This document shows, piece by piece, positions 8,544 to 17,835 of a DNA stretch of 64,000 nt. Location: the NCBI GenBank assembly GCA_036501845.1, contig DASXZO010000157.1, positions 46,283 to 110,282 on the forward strand, in the 5' to 3' direction. The DNA comes from JBBREP01 sp036501845. GTDB taxonomy: Bacteria; Actinomycetota; Acidimicrobiia; IMCC26256; PALSA-610. The position numbers were made by a program, and so were the translations under genes. Under the pieces are notes generated by a model. That model was not told where the DNA came from. It saw nothing but the letters and a program-made list of their open reading frames with translations, and ran no database searches. Every line of letters begins with the position of its first letter. The stretch's first letter is position 1.

Positions 8544-9112
8544 GACTGGGGCTCCAATCGGAAGACCGCAGTGGCCGAGATGTTGAAACCGCCCACGGCA
8601 ATCAGCCGAGTGAGTGCCGAGCGATGCGTCTTCACGTACACGCCGAGGTAGTCGGTACCGGCCGCCTGGGACACGACGCGGCTCGTCGGGCACCACCACG
8701 TGTCGGGGCCGCCGTTGCAGCCGAAGCTCGTCGACGGCAACGAGAACGTGCTGGGCAGGTACACATTGCACAAGCCCGACACAGGTGTGCCGCCCTTGCA
8801 TTGCGACGGGACGGTTCCGCTCGAGTCGGCGTTGAACACGACCACTTCGTCGACGTTGCCGCGCGGAATACTGCCCAACCCCGACAGCACGGTTTGCAGG
8901 ATGTTGTAATCCGTCAGCGCGACGTTGCCGAGGTTCGAGCCCGAGCGCGCGCCGGCGCGCGCTGCAGTCTCCACTGTCACTTTGTCGCGCCAGGCAAGGC
9001 CCATGTCGCAGAGACCGAAGGCGAGCATCAGCAGCAGCGGCAACACGATGACGAGCTCCACCAGGATCACACCGCCCTCGCCGGCATCGCGCTGCGCACG
9101 AAATCGACTCAT
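8540..9112 (-). CDS. TadE-like pseudopilin 2
   Basis: 190 residues, start ATG 9112 chosen because MSRFRAQRDAGEGG then gives the standard short basic head. A hydrophobic helix with the conserved Glu (VILVELVIVLPLLLMLAFGL) is followed by a small secreted domain with three cysteine pairs. It is a paralogue of the upstream gene: both share CPTSRVVS, DYLGVY(V/I) and the ALTDYxILQ segment. ATGA overlaps join it to both neighbours, so stoichiometric co-translation is likely. TadE-family proteins are minor pilins processed by a prepilin peptidase and assembled with Flp-type pili. Confidence 0.8.
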   Translation of the reverse strand: MSRFRAQRDAGEGGVILVELVIVLPLLLMLAFGLCDMGLAWRDKVTVETAARAGARSGSNLGNVALTDYNILQTVLSGLGSIPRGNVDEVVVFNADSSGTVPSQCKGGTPVSGLCNVYLPSTFSLPSTSFGCNGGPDTWWCPTSRVVSQAAGTDYLGVYVKTHRSALTRLIAVGGFNISATAVFRLEPQS

Positions 9113-9780
9113 GGTGTTTGCGCCTCGATCTTGAGCACCATGTTCGGCGTGAACGTGAACGACGGACCGAACATCCCAGTGACCGACTTGTGCAGCACAC
9201 GGATGTACACGCCTAAGTAGTCGGGCCCGAGTCCGCTGTTCCCGCTGGCCGACACCACGCGGCTCGTCGGGCACCAATATCGGTCGGGTGATGCCGAACC
9301 ACATCCGAAGTCGGTCGACGGCCTCGACATATCGGAGTTCACGAATGTGTTGCACAATCCCGTGACGCTGCCCGACTTGCACGACGAGGTGGGCGCGGCG
9401 CCGACGCCGCTGGCCTTGTAGATGATGATCTGCTGGATCTCGCTCGCGGGGAGCGGCGCCGCGGCCGACTTGATCTTCTGCAAGATCTGGTAGTCGGTGA
9501 GCGCGGCGCTGCCCATCGTCGAGCCGGTGCGCGCCGCGGTGCGCGTGACATTGCTCGACGTGAGGTAGTCGTAGAACGCGGTGCCGAACTCGATGATGCC
9601 GAAGAGCAGCGTGGCGAAGACGACCACGGTGAGCGCGGCTTCGACGATCACCGAGCCGTCTTGGCGCGCGAAACCGCGCCGAACCGGTGCTGAGCGCGCT
9701 GACGTCGAGCGACAAGTCGCCACGAGGACCCATCGGCACGCAGTGCACCTATGTGAGGCGGATCCCCGCTGTACCACCAC
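9109..9780 (-). CDS. TadE-like pseudopilin 1
   Basis: Up to 223 residues from GTG 9780, 16 bases after the stop of the giant pseudopilin; a GTG at 9723 would give a more usual 204-residue protein with the head RRGFARQDGSVIVEAALT. The helix VIVEAALTVVVFATLLFGII carries the conserved Glu. The secreted part mirrors the downstream gene (GLCNTFV, CPTSRVVS, YLGVYIRV), which points to a tandem duplication. The stop overlaps the next ATG. Start choice is uncertain. Confidence 0.75.
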   Translation of the reverse strand: MVVQRGSASHRCTACRWVLVATCRSTSARSAPVRRGFARQDGSVIVEAALTVVVFATLLFGIIEFGTAFYDYLTSSNVTRTAARTGSTMGSAALTDYQILQKIKSAAAPLPASEIQQIIIYKASGVGAAPTSSCKSGSVTGLCNTFVNSDMSRPSTDFGCGSASPDRYWCPTSRVVSASGNSGLGPDYLGVYIRVLHKSVTGMFGPSFTFTPNMVLKIEAQTP

Positions 9781-9796
9781 TCAACGTGGTGACCGC

Positions 9797-12700
9797 TCAG
9801 GTACTCACGATGCTGTGGGTGGCGGTGGACGCCGGACCGGTACCTACACCGTTGGTAGCCGTCACCGTGAACGTGTACGTGGAGCCGCTGGTGAGGCCGG
9901 ACACCGTACAGGTGGTCGACGTCGTGGTGCACGTGTGGCTGCCGACGTTCGAAGTCACGTTGTATCTGATGATCGACGAACCGCCGGTGGACGCCGGCGC
10001 GGTCCACGACACTGATGCCTTGCCGGTACCAGCGGTGACCGCCGAGGCGCTCGTGGGCGCGCCCGGGGTGGTCACCGGGGTGAACGAGTTCGACGCGCTC
10101 GAAGCCGATCCTGTGCCGGTGCCGTTCGTCGCGGTCACGGTGAACGTGTACGCCGTGCCGTTGGTGAGCCCGGCGATCGCGCAGTTCGTGGTCGAGGAGG
10201 TGCACGTCAATCCGCCGGGCGACGACGTCACCGTGTACGACGTAGGCGACTGACCGCCGTTCGCGGACGGCGCCGTCCAGGTGACCAGCGAGTCGCCCGA
10301 CGCGACCGACAGCGTACGAATGTGCTCGTCATTGCTGTCACTCACGTACATGAGGCCGCTGCTGTTGATAGCGATGTCGATCGGGCTGCCCAAGGCGGCC
10401 GCGGTGCCCGTCCCGTCGGCGTAGGTGTTCGACCCCGTGCCGGCGACCGTCGACACGTAGTTCGATGTCGAGATCATGCGAATCGCGTTGTTGCCCTGGT
10501 CGGCCACGTACACGGAACCACCGGGATCGATGGTGACGCCCTTCGGCTGGTTCAGCTGGGCCGACGTCGACAAACCGTCGACCCAACCGGCGGTGCCCGA
10601 ACCGGCGATGGTGGTCACCACGCCGACCGACGTGATCTTGCGCACGCGGTTGTTGGCCGTGTCCGCCACGTAGACGTTGCCCGAGGAGTCGACCGTGAGT
10701 CCCTGTGGCCCACTGAACTTCGCCGCGGTACCGGTACCGTCGGCGAAGCCTGCGGTACCCGAACCGGCGAAGGTGCTCGTGGTACCGCCCGACGTGATCT
10801 TGCGGATCTTGTTGTTGTTGGTGTCGGCGACGTACAGGTTCCCCGACGAGTCGAGCGCGATCCCGTTCGGCTGGTTGAAGGTCGCGCGCGAGCCATCGGT
10901 CGACCCCGACGCCTGCGAGCTCGAACCGGCAAAGAGACTGGTGGTCCCCGACGACGTGATCTTGCGGATGTCGTTGTTGTTCGTGTCGGCCACGTACACG
11001 TTTCCTGACGAGTCGACCGCGACACCCTGCGGCTGGTTGAACTCGGCCGACGTTCCGCTCCCGTTCACGTAGCCGGCCGTGCCGTTGCCGGCAAAGGTCG
11101 TCACCACGCCGGCCGGTGTGACCTTGCGGATCACATTGTTCACCTGGTCGGCGACGTACAGGTTGCCGGAGCTGTCGAGTGCGATGTTGTTCGGGTTGTT
11201 GAACTCCGCGTTCGTGCCCGTACCGTCCACGTCACCGGCCGACGAGCCGGCGAGAGTTCCGACCACCCCAACTCGACCGGCGACGACGTTTGTGGGCGCA
11301 TTCGGCACGAACCCCGGCATCACGCTCGCCGCACTTGACGTCGGTCCGGTGCCGATGATGTTGGTTGCCGTCACGGTGATCGTGATCGACACGTTGTTGG
11401 TGAGCCCCGTGATCGAGCAACTCGTCGACGTGGTCGCGCACGACTGACCCGAGCTCGCCGTGGCGAGGTAACCCGTGATCGCCGTACCGCCGTTCGATGC
11501 CGGCGCCGTCCACGTCACCGCGGCAGTTGTGTTCCCCGGCGTTGCGCTCACACCTGTAGGCGCGCCCGGAGCGGCATACGGTGTGAAGCTGTTCGACGCG
11601 CTCGACGCCGAGCCCGTGCCCGTGCCGTTCGTGGCCGTCACGGTGAACGTGTACGCCGTGCCGTTCGTGAGCCCGCTCATCGTGCACGCAGTCGCCGTCG
11701 AGATGCAGGTGATGCCGCCCGGCGACGACGTCACCGTGTACGACGTGGGCGACTGGCCGCCGTTGGCGGTCGGTGCGGTCCAGGTGACGGTCGAACTCGA
11801 GCCACCGAAACTCAGGGTGCGGATCCGGTTGTTTGCGGTATCGGCGATGAACAGGTTGCCCGAGGGGTTGTGCCGAATGCGGGCCGGCGTGTTGAAGATC
11901 GCCGCCACACCGGTGCCGTCGGCGTAGCTCGCCGAGCCCGATCCGGCGAGAGTGCTCACATAACCGCCGGTGATCTCACGGATGTGGTTGTCGCCGTAGT
12001 CGGCCACGTAGAGGTTGCCCGACGCGTCGACCTCCACCGAGGTGGGCGTGTTGAACTGCGCAGTGCCGGTGGGGCCGTCGAGGTAACCCGATGTGCCCGA
12101 TCCGGCGATCGTGGTCACCACGGCGGCCGGGGTGATCTTGCGAATACGTCTGTTGTTCGTGTCGGCCACGTAGAGGTTGCCCGACGAATCGATGTTGAGG
12201 CCTTCGGGGAGCGAGAACTGAGCCGAGGTGCCGGTGCCGTTCGCGCTGCCGGCCGTGGTTGAACCCGCGAACGTCGTGACCACACCGGCCGTCGTGATCT
12301 TGCGGATCTCGTTGTTGTTGGAGTCGGCCACGTAGAGGTTGTTCGACGCGTCGATCGCGATGTCGCTGGGGCCGTTGAACGACGCCGCGGTACCGGTGCC
12401 GTTCGCGCTGCCGGCCGTGGTCGAACCCGCGAACGTCGTGACCACACCCGCCGGCGTGATCTTGCGGATCTCGTTGTTGTACGTGTCGGCCACGAACACG
12501 TTGCCCGACGAGTCGACGCCAATGCCCTCCGGGATGGTGAACGACGCCGCAGTGCCGGTGCCGTCCGAACTCCCCGCGCTCCCCGAACCGGCGAACGTGG
12601 TGGCGACGCCCGCGGGCGTGATCTTGCGGATCCGGTAGTTCAACGCGTCAGCGAGGTACATGTTGCCGGCGTTGTCGAAGTCGAAGCCGGTCGGCGTGTT

Positions 12701-15700
12701 GAACTTGGCACCGGTGCCGGTGCCGTCCTGGTAACCGCTCGACGAGCCCGCCAAGGTACCGATCGTCCCGGACGCGCCCGCGGTGACGCTGGTCGGCGCG
12801 TTCGGCACGAAGCCCGGCATCACCGTCGCCGCGCTCGACGACGGGCCGTTGCCGACCGCGTTCGTGGCGTACACCGTGACGGTGATGCTGGTGTTGTTCG
12901 TCAGACCCGAGATCGTGCAACTGGTCGCCGCGGTCGAGCACGACTGGCCGGTGCTCGCAGTCGCGGTATAACTCGTAATCGTGGCGCCACCGTTCGACGC
13001 GGGCGCGGTCCACGACACTTGGGCGTTGGTGTTGCCACCGATCGCCGACACACCAGTCGGCGCGCCCGGCAGCGCGAGCGGGATGAACACATTCGACGGG
13101 CTCGAGTCCTCGCCGAGACCGTACGAGTTCGTCGCGGTGGAGATGAACGTGTAGCTCGTACCTCCGGTGAGGCCGGTAAAGGTGCACATCAGCGTCGACG
13201 AGGTGCACGTGGTGCCGCCCGGCGACGCGGTGATCGTGTACGACGTGATCGACGAACCACCCTGTGACGACGGCGCCAACCAGCTCACCATGGCGCCACC
13301 ACTCGCCCAGGTGACCGCCCGAATCTTGTTGCTCGACTTGTCGGCCACGTAGAGGTGACCACCGGAGTCGGTCTCCATACCCGCGGGCGCGTTGAAGGTG
13401 GCGGAGTTCCCGTTGGCGTCGCTGGAACCGCTCGAGCCTGAACCGGCGAGCGTGCTCACCAAGCCACCACTCGTGACCTCACGGATCGTGTTCGCGGTCT
13501 GGCTCGACACGTACACGTTCCCGAGCGAGTCGACGGCGATGCCGTACGGCGCGTTGAACGTGGCCGCGGTGCCCTGACCGTCGGTGGAACCCGCGGTGCC
13601 GGACCCGGCGAGCGTGGTGACCACACCCGCCGAGGTGATCTTGCGCACGCGGTTGTTGGCGGTGTCGGCCACCCAGAGGTTGCCCGACGAGTCGACGTCG
13701 ATGCCCGACGGTGCGTTGAACTTCGCCGCAGTGCCGGTGCCGTCGGCAAAGCCGGCCGTTCCCGAACCGGCCAACGTCGTCACCACGCCGGCCGCGGTGA
13801 TCTTGCGGATCCGGTTGTTGGCCGTGTCGGCCACATACACGTTGCCCGACGCGTCGACCGCGACGTCGAGCGGCGCGTTGAAGCTCGCGGCCGTGCCGGT
13901 ACCGTCGGCGAAGCCGGCCGTTCCCGAACCGGCCAGCGTGGTCACCACGCCGGCCGCGGTGATCTTGCGGATGCGGTTGTTGGTCTTGTCGGCCACGTAC
14001 ACGTTGCCCGACGCGTCGGCGGTGACGCCGGCGGGGTTGTTGAACGCCGCCGACGATCCGGTCGCGTCGGTATAACCCGCAGTGCCCGAGCCGGCGAGCA
14101 GGGTCGCCACGCCACCCGACGTGATCTTGCGGATCCGCTGGTTCGACGTGTCGGCCACGTAGACGTTGCCCGACGTGTCGACGGCCACGCCCTGCGGCGC
14201 GCTGAACTGCGCCGAGGAACCGGTGGCGTTCACGTAACCGGCCGTGCCGGAGCCCGCGAGCGTGCTCACCGCTCCGGCACTCCCGGCCACCACGTTGGTG
14301 GGCGGCCCGGGAACGGGTTGCGGCGTCACCGTCACCGAACTCGACGGCGCGCTCGTGCCCTTGGCGTTCGTGGCGGTCACGCTCACCGTGTAGAGAGTGC
14401 CGTTCGTGAGCCCGGTGATCGTGCACGTGGTGGTCGGGAAGGCGGACACGCACGTGGCGTTGCCCGGCGTCGCCGTCGCGGTGTACGAGCTGATCACGTA
14501 GCCGCCGTTGTTCACCGGAGCGGTCCATGCGAGCAGCGCCTTGGCGTTCTCGGCACGCGCGGTCAGACCAGTGGGCGCATCGGGCGCGCGCCCTGCCGAC
14601 ACCGATGTCGTCGCGGCCGGTCCGGTGCCGATCGCGTTCGTCGCGGTCACGCTCACCGTGTAGGTGCTGCCGTTCGTGAGCCCGGTGATCGTGCAGCTCG
14701 TGGTGGGCGCGCTCGTGGTGCACGTCTGCCCGCCCGGACTCGCCGTCGCCGTGTACGACGTGATCGCGCTGCCACCGTTGCTCACCGGCGCCGACCAGCT
14801 CACCAGCGCCTGCTGGTCGCCTCCGGTCGCACTCAAGGTGGTCGGTGCGCCGGGTACCGTCGCCACGACGACTGATGTCGTCGCCGGCGCGCTCGTACCG
14901 TTGGCGTTCGTAGCGGTGACGCTGAGGGTGTAGGTGCTGCCGTTCGTGAGCCCGGTGAGCGTGCAAGTAGTGGTGGGAGGCGCGGTCGAACAGGTCGCGC
15001 CACCCGGGCTGGCAGTCACCTTGTACGCGGTGACGGCGCTGCCGCCGTCGTACACGGGCGCGAGCCATTGCACGATGGCGCTGCCCGAGGCCGCGGTGGC
15101 GCTCACGCCGGCTGGCGGCATCGGCACCGCGGTCGACGACGAGGTCGCCCATCGCGGCGTGGCCGAGAGCGTGGTCATCAGGCCGTTCGCGTTGGTGAAT
15201 CCGAGGTGTACCGCAGTGGGCGCGGAGTTACCGCCGGTCACCGAGAGCCACACACTTCCGGCCGATGCAAGCGTGGCGAGGGTGTTGTTCTCGTCCATCG
15301 ATCCGGCTGTACAGCGGTGCCGAACGAGCGATGTCGTTCCGCTGCTCGTCTCGGTGAACCACGACGCCTGCTCGCTGATGCCGTTGGTGGTCCAGAGCAG
15401 GCTCATCACAAGGGTGTCACCGGTGCCGGCGTTGCAACCCGCGCTCGACACGTCGAGTGACGCAGCCGATTCGACGTCGCGAGTGAAGTAGGTGTTGGCC
15501 AAGCGCACACCGTTGTCGTCCTGGAACAGCGCGTTCGCCTGCAAGCCGTGGTCGAGGAAGAACACGGTGGCGGTGGCGAGCGGCACCATGATCATGCCCA
15601 GCACGGTGACGGCCACCACGAGCTCCACGAGCGTGAAACCGAGGCTGCGATCGCGGTCGTGATCGACACTGCGCCCGCGCACACGCGTGACGAGCCGCTC

Positions 15701-15748
15701 CACATGACGCGCCAGGGAGCGACGCGCCGCCTTGCTCGCAACGATCAT
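9797..15748 (-). CDS. Giant pseudopilin with nine FN3 domains and three NHL propellers
   Basis: 1,983 residues. Residues 1-36 are a basic leader, then the prepilin cleavage and helix G|FTLVELVVAVTVLGMI with Glu at +5, then a PilW-like pilin domain to about 205. Nine fibronectin type III domains follow (starts near 211, 300, 388, 483, 896, 983, 1396, 1483, 1896). Numbers 4, 6 and 8 are each split after their first strand by a block of six NHL repeats (about 493-809, 1000-1311, 1497-1813; repeat core VDSSGNVYVADTNNNRIRKI). Each block has the right count for one six-bladed propeller. Minor pilins initiate or tip pili, so this looks like a tip adhesin or sensor that carries binding propellers. 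It overlaps the previous gene by ATGA. Ordinary pseudopilins are 150-250 aa. Confidence 0.85.
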   Translation of the reverse strand: MIVASKAARRSLARHVERLVTRVRGRSVDHDRDRSLGFTLVELVVAVTVLGMIMVPLATATVFFLDHGLQANALFQDDNGVRLANTYFTRDVESAASLDVSSAGCNAGTGDTLVMSLLWTTNGISEQASWFTETSSGTTSLVRHRCTAGSMDENNTLATLASAGSVWLSVTGGNSAPTAVHLGFTNANGLMTTLSATPRWATSSSTAVPMPPAGVSATAASGSAIVQWLAPVYDGGSAVTAYKVTASPGGATCSTAPPTTTCTLTGLTNGSTYTLSVTATNANGTSAPATTSVVVATVPGAPTTLSATGGDQQALVSWSAPVSNGGSAITSYTATASPGGQTCTTSAPTTSCTITGLTNGSTYTVSVTATNAIGTGPAATTSVSAGRAPDAPTGLTARAENAKALLAWTAPVNNGGYVISSYTATATPGNATCVSAFPTTTCTITGLTNGTLYTVSVTATNAKGTSAPSSSVTVTPQPVPGPPTNVVAGSAGAVSTLAGSGTAGYVNATGSSAQFSAPQGVAVDTSGNVYVADTSNQRIRKITSGGVATLLAGSGTAGYTDATGSSAAFNNPAGVTADASGNVYVADKTNNRIRKITAAGVVTTLAGSGTAGFADGTGTAASFNAPLDVAVDASGNVYVADTANNRIRKITAAGVVTTLAGSGTAGFADGTGTAAKFNAPSGIDVDSSGNLWVADTANNRVRKITSAGVVTTLAGSGTAGSTDGQGTAATFNAPYGIAVDSLGNVYVSSQTANTIREVTSGGLVSTLAGSGSSGSSDANGNSATFNAPAGMETDSGGHLYVADKSSNKIRAVTWASGGAMVSWLAPSSQGGSSITSYTITASPGGTTCTSSTLMCTFTGLTGGTSYTFISTATNSYGLGEDSSPSNVFIPLALPGAPTGVSAIGGNTNAQVSWTAPASNGGATITSYTATASTGQSCSTAATSCTISGLTNNTSITVTVYATNAVGNGPSSSAATVMPGFVPNAPTSVTAGASGTIGTLAGSSSGYQDGTGTGAKFNTPTGFDFDNAGNMYLADALNYRIRKITPAGVATTFAGSGSAGSSDGTGTAASFTIPEGIGVDSSGNVFVADTYNNEIRKITPAGVVTTFAGSTTAGSANGTGTAASFNGPSDIAIDASNNLYVADSNNNEIRKITTAGVVTTFAGSTTAGSANGTGTSAQFSLPEGLNIDSSGNLYVADTNNRRIRKITPAAVVTTIAGSGTSGYLDGPTGTAQFNTPTSVEVDASGNLYVADYGDNHIREITGGYVSTLAGSGSASYADGTGVAAIFNTPARIRHNPSGNLFIADTANNRIRTLSFGGSSSTVTWTAPTANGGQSPTSYTVTSSPGGITCISTATACTMSGLTNGTAYTFTVTATNGTGTGSASSASNSFTPYAAPGAPTGVSATPGNTTAAVTWTAPASNGGTAITGYLATASSGQSCATTSTSCSITGLTNNVSITITVTATNIIGTGPTSSAASVMPGFVPNAPTNVVAGRVGVVGTLAGSSAGDVDGTGTNAEFNNPNNIALDSSGNLYVADQVNNVIRKVTPAGVVTTFAGNGTAGYVNGSGTSAEFNQPQGVAVDSSGNVYVADTNNNDIRKITSSGTTSLFAGSSSQASGSTDGSRATFNQPNGIALDSSGNLYVADTNNNKIRKITSGGTTSTFAGSGTAGFADGTGTAAKFSGPQGLTVDSSGNVYVADTANNRVRKITSVGVVTTIAGSGTAGWVDGLSTSAQLNQPKGVTIDPGGSVYVADQGNNAIRMISTSNYVSTVAGTGSNTYADGTGTAAALGSPIDIAINSSGLMYVSDSNDEHIRTLSVASGDSLVTWTAPSANGGQSPTSYTVTSSPGGLTCTSSTTNCAIAGLTNGTAYTFTVTATNGTGTGSASSASNSFTPVTTPGAPTSASAVTAGTGKASVSWTAPASTGGSSIIRYNVTSNVGSHTCTTTSTTCTVSGLTSGSTYTFTVTATNGVGTGPASTATHSIVST
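10305..14275. repeat. Internal NHL-coding DNA repeats of the giant pseudopilin
   Basis: Three blocks (about 10305-11260, 11815-12750, 13320-14275), each with six units of roughly 150-165 bases that contain the recurrent GTGTCGGCCACGTAGA(G/C)GTT on the plus strand. Some neighbouring units differ by only a few bases, so this stretch is prone to recombination and to assembly collapse. Confidence 0.8.
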
Positions 15749-16281
15749 GTCGACCGCTTCACGATCGACATCGTGCGCGACACCACTCCATCGCCGGGCG
15801 TGACCGTGATCGTGAGCTGCTGCGCGCCGGGATCACCGCTCGACGGGCACGACGACGTCCACCCGATCGGACTCGTATTGCCGTCCCAGTACTTGATCGT
15901 GCTGATCTGCGCGAGGTACTGCGTGGGTCCGGAAGGCGTTCCCGAGCCGATCACCGTGATGCCGTTGAGCTGCGTGGGGAGCACCGACGAGGCGGTGGTG
16001 CTGTAGGGCGTGGTGCCGCCGCAACTCTGGTACGCGAGCGTCTGCAGGTTGTCCGCGAACGCCACGAGCAGTGTGTCGGCGTCAGCCGCGCTCCGGCTCT
16101 GGTGGTCGAAGCTGAAGTCGTAACCCATCGCGAGCACGAGGGCCACGATTGCCACCGACAGGATCGTGAGCGTGCACAGCGTCTCGATCAGCGTTTCGCC
16201 GCGCGCGGACCGCCTCTCGCGCGTGTCGCGCGTACGGGTCGCGCGCGCGCCCGTCCGATTCGAGGGCCCTCGTCCGAACAT
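15745..16281 (-). CDS. Minor pseudopilin (PilV/GspI-like)
   Basis: 178 residues from ATG 16281. A long Arg-rich leader ends in a prepilin site, RG|ETLIETLCTLTILSVAIV, with Glu at +5 and a 20-residue hydrophobic helix. The secreted domain has two cysteines (SCGGTTPYS and SSCPSSG) and ends in a beta-rich GAQQLTITVTPGDGVV. Its stop overlaps the ATG of the giant pseudopilin, an arrangement typical of minor pilin cassettes where small pilins form the tip complex with a large one. 84 bases separate it from the upstream PilX-like gene. Confidence 0.75.
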   Translation of the reverse strand: MFGRGPSNRTGARATRTRDTRERRSARGETLIETLCTLTILSVAIVALVLAMGYDFSFDHQSRSAADADTLLVAFADNLQTLAYQSCGGTTPYSTTASSVLPTQLNGITVIGSGTPSGPTQYLAQISTIKYWDGNTSPIGWTSSCPSSGDPGAQQLTITVTPGDGVVSRTMSIVKRST

Positions 16282-16332
16282 CGTGGTACCGGCTCACCCA
16301 CCTAAGTGGTTATCGACCGGTGCCTCAGCCCC

Positions 16333-16371
16333 TATGAGTAGGTCTCGCGGCCTATGACCAACGGCCTACTC
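16333..16371. other. Inverted repeat at the 3' end of the PilX-like gene
   Basis: GAGTAGG (16336-16342) and CCTACTC (16365-16371) can pair around a 22-base loop; the right arm contains the TAG stop of the PilX-like gene. This may attenuate read-through into the downstream pilin genes, but the stem is short and I hold it loosely. Confidence 0.35.
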
Positions 16372-17835
16372 GGACGCGCTCCACTCGAGGATCTTCACCC
16401 GATAGCCAGGATTGTCACCATTGGCGTCGACGAACTGCACCCGGGCTTGCAGATACTGGGTGCCGTCGATGCTCGCGTTCAGGTCGACGTAACGGTCCTG
16501 GTAGCCGCTCGGGCTGATGGGATCCGTGGGGTCGGCGCTCACCGGCTCTACGAACTGACCGCCCGTGTTCACCGTCATCGAGCGAGCGAACACACCCCAG
16601 TTGAACGATGGTGAGGCGCCCGCGGAGAAGTCGGTGGTGATGTTGGCGCTGGCCGCCTGCACCACGCCCTCCACGTTGAGCACGCCCGTTCCCGACACGT
16701 TGATGAACGGGCACCCGCCCGACGTCGCGACCACGCATCCGCTCTGTGCGCTCCCGCCGGTGATCGCGGAATCGAGACCGAAGATCGCGTTGGCCTCGGC
16801 CGCGCCCGTGGGGATGGCGCAGAACTCGACGTTGTGCGATGCGGTCACCGACAGTTGGCTCTGCGCGCCGAACACCAGCAGCACGCCGCTGCTCGGTGTC
16901 GGGTCGAACGCGGTGCGGCACGCACCCACCGTCGGCAACGTCGGTCGGCGCGTCCAGGGTCCCACGGTCCAACCCTTCGGGGTGCCGCCGATCACGTCGA
17001 CGGTCGGGTCGGAGATCACCCACTTCGCGGCGCTGCCGGTTTGGGTGAAGCCGAAATAGAACGTGCCCGGCAACAAGTGCAGCACGAGCCCGGGACAACT
17101 GCCGTTCGTGAGCGCCGAGAGCGCTGCGGCGTCGGTGTAGGTGCCGGGCGACAAGGCGAGGTACTTGTTCGTTCCCGGACAGCTCGGTGCGGTTTGCGTC
17201 GCGGGCACACTGGCGATCGGTGCCGTCTGCTTGAACGAGGTCACCTTCGTGCCGTACGTGGTGCCGCCCGCGTACGCGGAACACACGCCCACGGGAGTGA
17301 CGTTGGCGCACGTGCCGTCGGTGTACACCGAACCGGAGTCGTCCGTGTACGCCGACCCGGACGCCACCGAGAACGAGGTCGAGTGATACGTGTTGGCGCC
17401 CGACACGTCCATCGTGCCCGAACCGGTCACCGTCACGCCCGCTTCGCTCGAGCTCGCGGGCGCGGCCACGGCCGCATCGGTGAGCAATGGGTAGGGCTGC
17501 ATGCCCGTGGTCGCCGACGAGTTCCCGCTGATCGCCCCGCCACTACCCGATTCCGGCGAGCAACTGACCGTGGCCGTTCGACCGTCACCCACGCTGTAGG
17601 TGGCACCCGCGCACGACGAACCGTCCTGCCCCCAGTTGATGTCGTAACGCATCGCATTGATGAGTGTCTGGGTGGCGGCGTCGGCCGCCGCCGACGCGTC
17701 GCGCACGCTCCGCGTGACCGTGGCCTGGTTGTACGAGTTGCTCGCGTAGTTGAGCGAACCGACGATCACGAGACTGAACGTCGACACGAACACGAGCGCG
17801 ATGATCAGTGACGCGCCTCGCTCATTGCGCTTCAT
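16366..17835 (-). CDS. PilX-like minor pilin
   Basis: 489 residues from ATG 17835. The start MKRNERG|ASLIIALVFVST followed by a hydrophobic helix is the PilX/PilK pattern, which lacks the +5 Glu of major pilins. The exported part is large, Ser/Gly/Thr-rich and beta-predicted, with many cysteines (for example SCPGTNKY, GSCPGLVLHLLPG, CVVATSGGCPF) that probably pair as disulfides. Its ATG overlaps the stop of the first gene of the operon. Length is two to three times a normal PilX, like the other enlarged members of this operon. Confidence 0.7.
   Translation of the reverse strand: MKRNERGASLIIALVFVSTFSLVIVGSLNYASNSYNQATVTRSVRDASAAADAATQTLINAMRYDINWGQDGSSCAGATYSVGDGRTATVSCSPESGSGGAISGNSSATTGMQPYPLLTDAAVAAPASSSEAGVTVTGSGTMDVSGANTYHSTSFSVASGSAYTDDSGSVYTDGTCANVTPVGVCSAYAGGTTYGTKVTSFKQTAPIASVPATQTAPSCPGTNKYLALSPGTYTDAAALSALTNGSCPGLVLHLLPGTFYFGFTQTGSAAKWVISDPTVDVIGGTPKGWTVGPWTRRPTLPTVGACRTAFDPTPSSGVLLVFGAQSQLSVTASHNVEFCAIPTGAAEANAIFGLDSAITGGSAQSGCVVATSGGCPFINVSGTGVLNVEGVVQAASANITTDFSAGASPSFNWGVFARSMTVNTGGQFVEPVSADPTDPISPSGYQDRYVDLNASIDGTQYLQARVQFVDANGDNPGYRVKILEWSASE

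Noticed and set aside
10305..14275. CRISPR-like periodicity
   Set aside because: The repeats are translated NHL blades of about 155 bases with no unique spacers, and no cas gene is present.
10322..15500. Plus-strand open frames opposite the giant pseudopilin
   Set aside because: They arise from the repetitive NHL/FN3 coding sequence read backwards and have no start signals.
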